Below, piece by piece: positions 45,791-56,352 of a stretch of 64,000 nucleotides of DNA; within the stretch, counting starts at the first letter, position 1; each line of letters opens with the position of its first letter. Origin of the DNA: Lumbricus terrestris (lineage: Eukaryota; Annelida; Clitellata; Crassiclitellata; Lumbricidae). The stretch lies in assembly GCA_949752735.1 (NCBI GenBank), contig OX457040.1, positions 3,947,583-4,011,582 of the forward strand. The letters run 5' to 3'. The notes below the pieces were generated by a model that made no database searches, was not told the DNA's origin, and was given only the letters and a program-made list of their open reading frames with translations. Made by a program: the position numbers and the translations under genes.

Positions 45791-47633
45791 ACTGACAGAG
45801 GAAACCGTCTGCAGTAACAGAGTACATAAAAACTGTAATAATATATTTTCAGATAAGAGAAATAGGCGAGAAAAATAAAACTGTGTTTTTAGATTATTTT
45901 AATTGAAGGCTGCAATTCTACACCTTGAATAAGGCGTTTCCTCATCTATATAAATTTTAAACTACGCAATTTTTTGTATTAGATTCGAAGTAGGCCGTCT
46001 TTCTTGCGTCGTCAATTAGTCCAGAAGTGCATTAAGCTGGAGAGAGGGAGACAGTACTAGTCATCTTTCCAATGAAACATTATTTGCTCTTGCTACAGAC
46101 GATGCCACTGAAATTCACAGACATCAACGTTAAACAATGAAAATTAAATCGCTCAAGTATTCTGTGCAACGATGTAAAAAAGACGATGAAGAGCAATCTA
46201 TTGAGTAGCCCTGAAGCAGCCATGAGTATAATTATTCAGTATTAGCGACTTCATTTTCTTTGCCTCTGCATATGAGGGCAAGTGAACAGTCTTCTCACTC
46301 GCCGTCTCTTCCTCTCACCGACAGTGCAGACCATTTCAATCATTCTACATGTAGCTGAGTTGTTTAGGTGCAAAGGCGGAACAAACAACATGTAGCGTTT
46401 AAATTTGCATGAGCTCTTATCAAATAAAATAATAACAAAACTTGTTAATCTACTTATAATGAGTAGGAATTAAGCAATGTATAGCTATATAAGCTAAGTC
46501 GTGGCGCATTTTAAATAATTAATGATTTAATGTGGCTTATGGTGGATAAAATAAGAAAATGCGACATTTATACAATGATTATTTAGCCAAACATAGTCCA
46601 GTCGTTCCATAGATGAGTCGTTCCAATATTCTGTGCTGTGGCACGTTGTTAGAGGATGAAGAAGTAACCATTTTAAACGCGAGTATCCCTGAATCAGCCA
46701 CGAGTACGAAGCAATATTGTCTTGGTATTATTTTTAGCCTCAGCATAAGAGGACGAGTGAACAGTCCTCTGCCTCGCCGTCTAATCATTCCAACTGAGTC
46801 GTATAATAGGGGCAAAGCAGAAAGCCTTGGTTAACCATGTCCATTAAGGCAATAGCCACTAAACTATCGACTTGCGATTTAAAACTGTCGACGAATTTAT
46901 TCCCTCTTGACTTCATCTTTGATGCCTTAAGGTGATGAAAGCTGAAAAAGGAAACCGTCTGCAGCAACAGAGTACATAAAAACTGTAATAATTTTCAGAT
47001 AAGAGAAATAGGCGAAAACAATAAAACTGTGTTTTTAGATTATTTTAATTGAAGGCTACAATTAAACACCTTGAATAAGAAATTTCCTCGTTTATATAAA
47101 TTCTAAAATACGTAATTATTAAATTCGAACTTTGCTCGACGCAATTCTCGAGAGTTCATTAAGCTGGATAGACGGTGACACCAGTTACTGTTACTAGTCA
47201 TCTATCCAATGAAACATCATTTGCAGCTTGCTACTGTAACAGACGATGCCACGGAAATTCACAGACATCAACGTTAAACAAAGAAAAGTCAAATCGTTCA
47301 AGTATTCTGTGCAACGATGTAAAAAGATGATGAAGAGCATTCCAATGAAGCGAATAGCCCTATAGCAGAAATGAGCACAATTAAGCATTAGCGACTTCAT
47401 TTTCTTAGCCTCTGCATAATTATGAGGGCGAGTCACTGAATAATCCTCTCACCGACAGTGCAGACCATTTCTGCATGAGCTGTTTAGGTGCAAGGGCGGA
47501 ACAAACAACCTATAGCGTTTAAATTTGCTTATCAAATAAAATAAATGATAATTTAATGTAGCTTAGGGTCATAACTGTTCTCAGAACTTTTGAGATGAGT
47601 ACACGCTGCTTCCGGAAAAAATTGACTTTTTTG

Positions 47634-48545
47634 GCCCAAAAATTTCTGACGACCTTTTTTAGTCATCGAAATTTCTTAAGATCTTTTTTTAGTCATCGAA
47701 ATTTCTTAAGACCTTTTTTAGTCATCGAAATTTCTTAAGACCTTTTTTAATCATCGAAATTTCTTACGATCTTTTTTTAGTCATCGAAATTTCTTAAGAT
47801 CTTTTTTTAGTCATCGAAATTTCTTAAGACCTTTTTTAGTCATCGAAATTTCTTAAGACCTTTTTTTAATCATCGAAATTTCTTACGATCTTTTTTTAGT
47901 CATCGAAATTTCTTACGATCTTTTTTTAATAATCGAAATTTCTAACGATTTTTTTAATCATCGAAATTTCTTACGATCTTTTTTTAATCATCGAAATTTC
48001 TGACGACCTTTTTTAGTCATCGAAATTTCTGATGACCTTTTTAGTCATCGAAATTTCTAACGATTTTTTTTTAATCATCGAAATTTCTTACGATCTTTTT
48101 TTAGTCATCGAAATTTCTTACGATCTTTTTTTAATAATCGAAATTTCTAACGATTTTTTTATTCTTCGAAATTTCTTTCGATCTTTTTTTAATCATCGAA
48201 ATTTCTGACGATCTTTTTTAGTCATCGAAATTGTCTGACAACCTTTTTTAGCCATCGAAATTTCTGACGACCTTTTTTAGTCATCGAAATTTCTGACGAC
48301 CTTTTTTAGCCATCGAAATTGTCTGACGACCTTTTTTAGCCATCGAAATTGTCCGACGACCTTTTTTAGCCATCGAAATTTCTGACGACCTTTTTTAGCC
48401 ATCGAAATTGTCTGACGACCTTTTTAGCCATCGAAATTTTTGACGATCTTTTTTAGCCATCGAAATTTTTGACGACTTTTTTTAATAATCGAAATTCCTG
48501 ACGACCTTTTTTTATCATCGAAATTTCTGACGACCTTTTTTTAGT
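47634..48545. repeat. ~30-copy tandem array of a ~30-bp unit
   Basis: Unit: CGAAATTTCTGACGACCTTT followed by TTTTAGTCAT, with two main variants (TCTTAAGACC/TCTTACGATC on the left and TCTGACGACC towards the right). The unit is far too uniform, with no unique spacers, to be CRISPR. The same unit occurs singly or doubly in other elements at about 1605, 12540-12640, 22265-22365, 23840 and 54590. The array is bounded on the right by GTATGCGCTGCATACCCGCG, as in the 12.36 kb repeat. Confidence 0.9.
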
Positions 48546-48951
48546 AATTTATTTCGTAATTTGCGATTTTTGCCTGCGTGTACGCACTTGGTCGTACGGA
48601 GGTGGGTATGCGCTGCATACCCGCGTGTACCATTGAGTAACAAGCCTGCGTAGGGCGGATAAAAATATGAGAAAATGAGACATTTCTATAATATTCAGCC
48701 AAAGAAGATCCAGTCGTTCAAAATACTATTCTGCGGCACGTTTATAGAGGATGAAATTACCATTTTAAAAGCAAGTATCCCTGAATCAGCCATGTGTACG
48801 AAGCAATATCGTCTTGGTATTATTTTTAGCCTCAGCATAAGAGGACGTGTGAACATTCCTCTGCCTCGCCGTCTACTCATTCCATGGACTGAGTCGTATA
48901 GGGGCAGAGCAGAAAACCTTTAACCAAGTCCACTAAGGCAATAACCACTGA

Positions 48952-49747
48952 CATAGATTGAGTATTCGTGACTTTTGGGTTTAATATTCGTAAATATTCG
49001 TGAATATTAATATTTTTTAATATTCGTAAATATTCGTAAATATTCGTTAACGGATTAAAGTGAACCATCGAAACCGCAATGTCACCCGGTAAAGCAGTTC
49101 AAGTTTCTGCATGTGTCCATGACATTCACTGGCATTCAGGGCAAGTATGAATTAAAATATGCGATGCGCTTAATATGCTGAGATCGGGATAATTTTTGCT
49201 TGTTATAATCTTTCCTGCGTTGGCATTTATATTTACTCATCCTGCTACACTGATATAAAACTACTTTATCAATTTACAGCTACTATTATAGTCAGTCAAA
49301 GTTTATTTCTAATTTAGCCTACCATTGCTGCTAGGCCTACTTGCCAACTGCCATCGGTGACTGTCTCTTTTCAGTTGCGGAGTATAATTATGGTCAGGAG
49401 TCAGGCAAAGTGACTAACATGATAAGTATCGAATGTGATATGAATGCCGCATGGTCACATTGGCCAGACCCAGCAGAGACCTGGAAGTTTTAAACAATAA
49501 ATCTATTAAAGTTATTGTCACTGACAATAACTATATTGTAACTATATTATAGGCAAACTCAAATTTGTACAATTCATTCAGTAAAAGTTAAACATTTTCA
49601 TAAATAACAAAATAAAAATTATAAAGAATTTCCTGAAAGAATATAATATTTTACGAATATAATATTCGTTGGCAGTTTTAATATTCGTTAATATTCGTGA
49701 ATATTTGAAAATCTTAATATTCGTAATATGCGAATATTCAATCTATG
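48952..49747. mobile_element. hAT-type MITE with ATTCGT repeats
   Basis: 796 bp, with a perfect 8-bp duplication ACCACTGA at 48944-48951 and 49748-49755. Terminal inverted repeats are CATAGATTGAGTATTCG and CGAATATTCAATCTATG. Subterminal arrays of AATATTCGTAAATATTCGT lie at both ends. The paralogous copy at about 46853-46860 has the uninterrupted target GCCACTAA, a natural empty site. Non-coding. Confidence 0.9.
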
Positions 49748-49815
49748 ACCACTGAACTATCGACTTGCGGTTTAAAACTGTCGACGAATTTACTCCCTCT
49801 TGACTTCAACTTTGA

Positions 49816-51985
49816 TGCCATAAGATGTGGTTGAACTATCGAACGCTGGCGCAGTAATAATATCCTTTCAATGACAGCCGCTAGATGTCCGCTAAGTTAT
49901 TTTAAAGTCAATGAAATAATTATTATTCATCGCGTAGAAATTTATGTCGCATCTACTTCGTCGTCTATGTCTACCGCTAGATTTCGCAAAACAATGAAAG
50001 GTGCACGCTAAGTTTAGAGTGGCATTAAACACCTCTGATAGATGGTTCACAATTATTATAAATATTAATTTCGGAAAAAAAATGTGTAATAGGATGTAAC
50101 AGGGTTTGGGTAAGCGCAACAGAACAAATCGATGGCCCAAGAGATTGGGCTTCAGAGTCTATATATACATGTAATTTTTATATAAAAAATAAACCACATG
50201 CGTACTCAATTTCTTTGACTCTGAGACTGTTCGTCATTTGCACTATTTCCCTACACTTTTACTGTGATCATAGAACATTGGAATAATAGGGAACATAATA
50301 TTTGATTGGATTTCAAAATTCTTAAGTTGAAAAAGTGTCATTAATCAGTAATAAATGAATTTAAACAGTTGGCATATACATTGAAGAAAATACCTTGGCG
50401 AAACAGGAAATTTCCACTAATTTACCATATGCAAAAAGACAACCCTAATAGCCGCGAGATGTCGTTATGCACTGACAATGATTCACAACATTAAATCGAT
50501 TGTTACATAAATTGTGGCTATGTATTTCTTCGCTTATGTACATGCAAATGTACATAAGCGTACACATGAAAATGTTAAACGTTTTTCTTCATCACATTTT
50601 GAGTTAAAAATCAACGCATAGAAAATTTATGGAGAAGAAAAAAACGATTGAAAATGTCGAAGGCTTTGTTCGTACGTTTGTATTGGTCTGCTTGGTGGAA
50701 GTATATGTGGTTTTAACTACCTTAGGTCCGGAATATCACCAGACAATGATTGGTGCCGTTTCAGGAAAGACAATAAAAACGAAGTGGCCATGGTGAACAC
50801 TGATGATGTGCAACTTATTCTGAGTAGAAAGCTAAGAAATCATTTTGCATTTGATGCTATTTCTGATGTAAAAATCAGACGGGACCAAATTAATTAGTTT
50901 AAATGTAAAATACATTTCGACTGAGGTCTTCAATAAAGTACATGTAGATCTCGCAACCCGTGTTAAAGGGCACATTTATCCTTGTGGCATACGGGTAGGA
51001 TTCTACTGACACTGAAACGCTTCCATATTCAACAAACTCCCAGGTTTCTTATGAAATACATATATATATATATATATATATAATACAAAGTTATCCAATT
51101 GCATGCAAGCAAACAAACAATTATCCTAACTACCTAGTGTGTCGAGTTATCTAAGGAATATTTTATTTGTGCTTATCTATCGAGTTGTATGACGATACTC
51201 GATTGACTTCGGTTTCTCTCCGTCAACAATCTTCTCCTTAACTAAGAATGTAGTCATGGAAGGAACCACATCAACTGTCTTACTCGTATCTTGCCGTATC
51301 ACGATTGCTCGTAAGGTGAACCGTCGTATTTACCTTACAGCCTTCCTCTTCTGTAGACCAAACGTCCGTTAGTTCACACCGGCCGATCAGCTGCTCTTTC
51401 GTCGATTCAAAAGCACGAGTCTAAAGACCGTTGCATAAGAGTTCGTCAGACTAAGTCTTCACGAGCGCTTCCCTTCACTCTATAATAAAATGTGCATCAA
51501 CGCGAATTCTCTTTCAAATTCCGTTGCATCCAATGCACGACACTTTGATCTATCGTGGACTTTCCAATATTATTAGACCAATAAGCTTCGTCTTCACTCT
51601 TGAAAATAATATAACTTTAGATTGACCGCTGTTGCGAATCAATTTTCCATTTCCAGTCATACCAGTCATATCGTCTCTTTTGCTGACGTCAGTTTTCCTG
51701 CGTCACGGCATTCGTTTCCAGGTTGCGCACATCGTTGATAGGCTAAGCGTCCTTTGGTTGGAATGATAACCTTGAAATCCTCACTGCGTTTGGCTTCAGG
51801 CCTTGATATTTATGTATCTCATTTGTTATATTTGCCACATACTATCTAAACTCGCCAATTAAATCGTCTAGCATAAATATTACTTAGAATTAATAATAAT
51901 TATGAATACATAGCAATTGTTTAATTTGATAAGCGTTTATTCTAACCGCTACAGTAGTAAGTACATGCATGTGCACATACATTTG
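49816..51985. other. Gene-free interval
   Basis: M2-like CCGCTAGATGTCCGCTAAGT (49880), CCGCTAGATTTCGCAAAACA (49975) and minus-strand M1 (50022). Another M2 (CCGCGAGATGTCGTTATGCA, 50453). A (TA)n run at 51058-51083. The rest, including 50.5-52 kb, has nothing I recognise. Confidence 0.4.
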
Positions 51986-51992
51986 CATACGT

Positions 51993-52225
51993 GAGGCGCG
52001 GTGGTGTAGTGGTGGCGTCGCTGCCTTGAAACCGGAAGGTTCGGGGTTCGAATCCACCTCGCCGCGTAAGGACCTTGGGCAAGTCCTTCACTCACAATTG
52101 CTCAGCGCTTCGGCGTGAAACTCCGATGCAGTGTCCGCTCTGCATTCGGGAGCGCCTCTGAGTAGAGAGAGCTTGAAGGGGGCTATAACAAGTGCGCATA
52201 CAAACAAACAAAACAAACAAGCATT
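51993..52225 (+). repeat. tRNA-derived SINE, best full-length copy
   Basis: GAGGCGCGGTGGTGTAGTGG contains the A box (TGGTGTAGTGG). The perfect B box GGTTCGAATCC is at 52045-52055, about 42 bp downstream, the spacing of a tRNA internal pol III promoter. Body: CAAGTCCTTCACTCACAATT, GCTCAGCGCTTCGGCGTGAA, ACTCCGATGCAGTGTCCGCT. 3' part: TCGGGAGCGCCTCTGAGTAG and CTATAACAAGTGCGCATACA, then a (CAAA)n tail. It would be transcribed by RNA polymerase III and mobilised by a LINE. Since the 3' CTCTGAGTAG...GGCGCTATA segment matches the L2-like LINE 3' end, that LINE is the probable partner. Confidence 0.92.
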
Positions 52226-53540
52226 TCTAGAGTCGTCGATTGTCTGTATATATAATATTGTGCTAGACACTAGACAGGCTAGATTGGAAGGACGGACGAA
52301 AACTGCGCTGTTGGAATTAATCCATTAATTAAAGACTGCAATTAAACACTTTCAATAAGAATATCACTAGCTATAAATTAAAAAAAAAATTGCGAGTCAA
52401 TTATTCTTTGTCGCTGCAGCTTTTACAGTAACGTGCTTAGCCTAAATGTGGATAGGAAATTTAGATTGTGCAATGACTCAAGTGTCTAGACTCTAGAGGT
52501 CACACCACTGTTTCTTTCTCGCTTAAAAACTGCCTTATTTAGCCGTTGTTGGACTGGGAGCGTTTCTGAGTAGACTACCTTGAAGGTGCGCTATATAAAA
52601 AGTCAATAATAACGAGAATGTGGAACTTTTGAATAAGAAATCATTTTGCATATGATGTAGAATTGTAATGCTGGCGTAAAAATCGGATAATGCTAGATTC
52701 ATTTACTTCAGTGCAATATATTATACTATATTATATTATACCGAGGTTTTCTGTACAAGGCAGAACTCAAAACTCGTCGCTTGTCGCTTACTATTTATTG
52801 TGCTAGAATATTAATAAGTATGATTAAAAGAAAAACTGCACTTGATTTGCATAATCTATTCGAGTGCTAGTCCCAAGGGTGTGCTAAGCAGGATGGTGGC
52901 GTCATTTTTGGCCGTTTTATGTTAAAACCAACGTTAAACAGCAATTAGCCAAATAGTCTGTGCTGTAGTGTAAGGAGATGAAGAAGATTAGGAAGCATCA
53001 GTGGCTATACTTCCTTAACATCGACTTTCGATGGCGCGTGGCAAGTCCTCTCCGTCGCCGTCACGTCCTACCACCGACAATTTAGGCCATTGTACTCATT
53101 ATAACTGAGTTGTCGAGGTGGCGAAGTCGGAGAAGCAAACTTAGAACCACATTGGAGCATTCCTACAGCATGTAATTTTGAAATTTCAAACGTTTTTATT
53201 GTCTAACTAATCCTCCAAAAAACTCTAGGCATCTGTTGAGCTCTTAATGCAGCCACATTTCGAGTCAAGGATTGTTATAATGTAATTACACTTCTTAACA
53301 AAGGTGTTTAATTCACGCATTTAACTAAACAGAAAATTTTCTACGCTGGGTGACATCTTACAGCCAATTGACAGTTGATGTCAAAAAAATTTGCGAGAAT
53401 TTAAGATACCAAAGTATAAATCCTGTGGGAGTGAGGAGGCGGAGGGAATAGGAGAGGAAGAGGAACAGGAAGAAAATGAGGTTGTAGAAGGTGATGAAGA
53501 AAAAGACAAGGAATAAATAATGATGACGTTAATGCTAATG
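52226..53540. other. Gene-free interval with LINE tail and old repeat modules
   Basis: L2-like 3' end at 52505-52612 (CGCTTAAAAACTGCCTTATT, GGGAGCGTTTCTGAGTAGAC, GGTGCGCTATATAAA). Minus-strand M1 at 52339 and plus-strand M1 at 53299, about 50 bp before GGGTGACATCTTACAGCCAA (M2, 53348). M3 (CGAGTGCTAGTCCCAAGGGT) at 52860 and M5 in reverse near 53045-53100. This is another degenerate copy of the 17.6-23.4 kb repeat. Confidence 0.5.
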
Positions 53541-53543
53541 TTA

Positions 53544-53616
<73 letters not shown>
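53541..53616. repeat. (GAT)n microsatellite
   Basis: About 25 uninterrupted GAT triplets. The minus-strand poly-isoleucine frame is an artefact. Confidence 0.95.
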
Positions 53617-54949
53617 GATAGAGGAGAAGGAGTAGTGATATGAATAGTAAATCAGTTGAGAGGCATCTAATTCTCACCATCTCCATGTTCTCTGCCTTGG
53701 CACACGACTGTAGGCTGACGGCCTAACATATTCAACACTGTTATGATTTCGCCAATAGCTTGAATAAGACACCTTTAATATGTATCTTTCTTTTACAATA
53801 ATATCCGTGAAATTCATACTACCATCAGCATAACACACATTAACCTTTATCACTCATGAGACCGCTCACAGCGGACATTTGAAAAACCGCTTTAACTCAT
53901 ATGTCCGGTGTAGGCGGACATTAGTTTGTGAAGGCCGAAGGAGTTCCTATGATACATATGATACATGATATATATAATATATATGACATATATCATATAT
54001 ATATGATATATATATGATATATATATGATATATCTCATGTATATATATCATATATATATGATTTATATATGATAAATATAATGATAAATAGTATAAATAT
54101 CATATACACATATCATTTATATATCATATATATCATGTATATATCATATATAATATATATAATATATATCATATATGTCATTTATATATGATATATACAT
54201 GATATATATGATATATATCATATATATTAGATATATTATATATATGATATATATATTATATATATCATATATATGTTATATATATGATATATGTTACATA
54301 ATGATATATATATCATATTTATCATATATCTACATGATATAGAGGATGTATATATTTATCGTATATATAATATATGATATATATCATATATCGATATGTA
54401 GACATATATGCTACTGCTATATAAATATGATATATATGATATATATATGATATAATATCATATATATTATATCTTTTATAATATACATATGATATATATC
54501 ATATATGAACAAGGGCGGATCCAGGAATTTTCGAAGGGGGGGGCCAAAAAATTTTTGGGCTGGGGTCGGAAATTTTTTCGTTGATCTTTCGCCGAAAAAT
54601 CTGATGAACTTTTTTAGTGGTTTTTGGCCGAAACCAGAGTTTAATTTAGCCCCCACCTCTGGGGGAATTGAGGTTTTCGGAGGGGTAGATAACTGACCGT
54701 CTGAAGACAATCATGAGGCGCGCAGCGCCGATAGTGGTAGGGGAGGGGTGTGGGGAGGGGATATGCCCCTCCCCACCAGAAACTTTTTGAATTTTCACAT
54801 TGCAATGGTAGCATTTTAAGCTGTTATCTTAACAAATTAGCTGTACTTTTCAGTGCTTGTAAGAGTGCCATAAGGTCTCAATAAATATAGACTTTACTTA
54901 AAAACTTCTTTCCCGAAAACTAGATGTTCTTTTTTAAGTAATCCGCCGG

Positions 54950-55215
54950 AAATCTTCAAAAAGGGTGTTCAATTTTCCTTCCCAAAACACTGATGAAATT
55001 TTTTGGTCATCCGTGCGAAATCTTAAAAAAGGTGTTTAATTTTTCGTCTAAAAAGAGTGAAGACTTTTTATTCATCCATGCGAAATTTTCAAAAAAGGTG
55101 TTTAATTTCGCATCCCAAAAAACTGATGACTTGTTGTAGTAATCCCTGCGAAATCTTAAAAAAGGTGTTTAATTTTTCGTCTAAAAGGAGTGATGACTTT
55201 TTAGTCTCCCGTGCG
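54950..55215. repeat. M1-containing tandem array in hAT copy 1
   Basis: About four half-units of 64-68 bp, each with AAAAAAGGTGTTTAATTTTT or AAAAAAGGTGTTTAATTTCG, then (C/A)TGATGACTT and CATCC(A/G)TGCGAAAT. Two alternating versions form a ~132-bp higher-order unit. Confidence 0.85.
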
Positions 55216-55257
55216 AAAGTTTCAATTCGAACCATTGGATTTGTTTAGGTTTCGCAA

Positions 55258-55571
55258 AAATTGGCAATTACACACCTTCTTTAGTGTTGGCAAAAATTGG
55301 CAATTGCACACCTTCTTTAGTGTTGGCAAAAATTGGCCATAGCACACCTTCTTTAGTGTTGGCAAAAATTGGCAATTGCACACCTTCTTTAGTGTTGGCA
55401 AAAATTGGCCATAGCACACCTTCTTTAGTGTTGGCAAAAATTGGCCATAGCACACCTTCTTTAGTGTTGGCAAAAATTGGCCATAGCACACCTTCTTTAG
55501 TGTTGGCAAAAATTGGCAATTTCACACCTTCTTTAGTGTTGGCACACATTTGCAGTGGGACACCTTTTTAT
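55258..55571. repeat. 36-bp tandem array, nine copies, M1 core
   Basis: Unit TTGGCAAAAATTGGCAATTG followed by CACACCTTCTTTAGTG; its reverse contains AAGAAGGTGTGCAATTG, an M1 variant. Two unit types (GGCAATTG and GGCCATAG) are mixed. As 36 is divisible by three, several frames stay open across the array (for example ANTKEGVLWPIF repeats), which should not be read as protein. Confidence 0.92.
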
Positions 55572-56261
55572 TATAATTGCAATAATGAACAATTCGAACC
55601 AATGGTAAATTACTTCTAAAGGGAGGACAATGATATTTTGGCTAGTTTTAACTGTACGTAAGTGCTTCTACAAATGCACAAATTCGATTACAAATGCACA
55701 TTTTGTGTATAGCTGCACGTTAAAAAAGCCCTGCCGGGTACCCGGCTAATGTTCTAATATAGCGGCAGTTTTCTGATTTTATTGAATGCCAGATACGATT
55801 GCAACAATTATTATTCAAAAGCTTAACTACATGTACATCATGTGACCACATTGACTATAGGCCTACTCACTGCCATACCATATAACAATTAAGGAAGTTT
55901 TATTACATTTCGACAAAAAATACTTAACATCAGATTTTTGAACACAGACAAACATACTTTTGCTTAAATCGGAGTTGGATTGTTCATCAATGCAACCCCA
56001 GTTTAAGGAAGAACATTTTCAGCAATCCAGCTCCAATGAAATTTAATTGTGGTATTACCTAATACGAATAAAAACCAGCTTTGACCCTTTCAGATCAAGT
56101 GAGGAGTGTACGTCGAACATACATTCTGAGCTATTTCGGGCATAACTTTTGAACGGCGTGGAATATCATCACAAAATTTAACTCAAAATGTGCGTAAATG
56201 AACCGCCTAAAATTACCTACAATTTGATAATTTTTATACTTTAGAATGAGGGAGAAAAAAA

Positions 56262-56352
56262 TTCCGGCGCCAAAACGTCCGGCGCCAAAACGGCGGTGCC
56301 AAAACGGCGGCGCCAAAAAGTCCGGCGCCAAAACGGCGGCGCCAAAACGTCC
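56262..56352 (-). repeat. (GGCGCCGCCGTTTT)n array, reverse orientation
   Basis: Six to seven units of CGGCGCCAAAACGGC/GTCC. The same array occurs in the opposite orientation at 63402-63510 within the other copy of this hAT family. Confidence 0.85.

Larger units (their letters stand above)
45795..49815. repeat. Tandem duplication of a ~1.15 kb unit, second copy interrupted twice
   Basis: GAAACCGTCTGCAG(T/C)AACAG occurs at about 45799 and 46950. The following ~600 bp run in parallel, including minus-strand M1 at 45915 and 47061 and the segment CGTTCAAGTATTCTGTGCAA. GAGTATCCCTGAATCAGCCA at about 46682 corresponds to 48774. Unit 1 spans about 45795-46945. Unit 2 spans about 46950-49815 because it contains a 31-bp-unit array (about 47575-48655) and a hAT MITE (48952-49747). 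Unit length without insertions is about 1.0-1.15 kb. Short frames shared by the copies (for example SIPESA..TKQY.LGIIFSLS) are too brief to call coding. Confidence 0.8.

Noticed and set aside
47634..48545. Regular ~30-bp repeats resembling a CRISPR array
   Set aside because: Units abut directly without unique spacers, grade into variants, and lie in animal transposon-rich DNA.
46579..48923. A conserved small protein (SIPESA..TKQY.LGIIFSLS) shared by the duplicates
   Set aside because: The likeness is explained by the ~1.15 kb DNA duplication, and synonymous bias could not be judged from two copies.
51993..52070. A tRNA gene
   Set aside because: A and B boxes are present but there is no acceptor stem or anticodon arm closing as a tRNA, and the same head recurs in other copies attached to the SINE body.
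53381..53686. Poly-isoleucine membrane-like protein
   Set aside because: Artefact of the (GAT)n microsatellite.
55222..55619. Open frames with 12-residue repeats (ANTKEGVLWPIF type)
   Set aside because: The 36-bp unit keeps several frames open on both strands at once, so openness is not evidence of coding.
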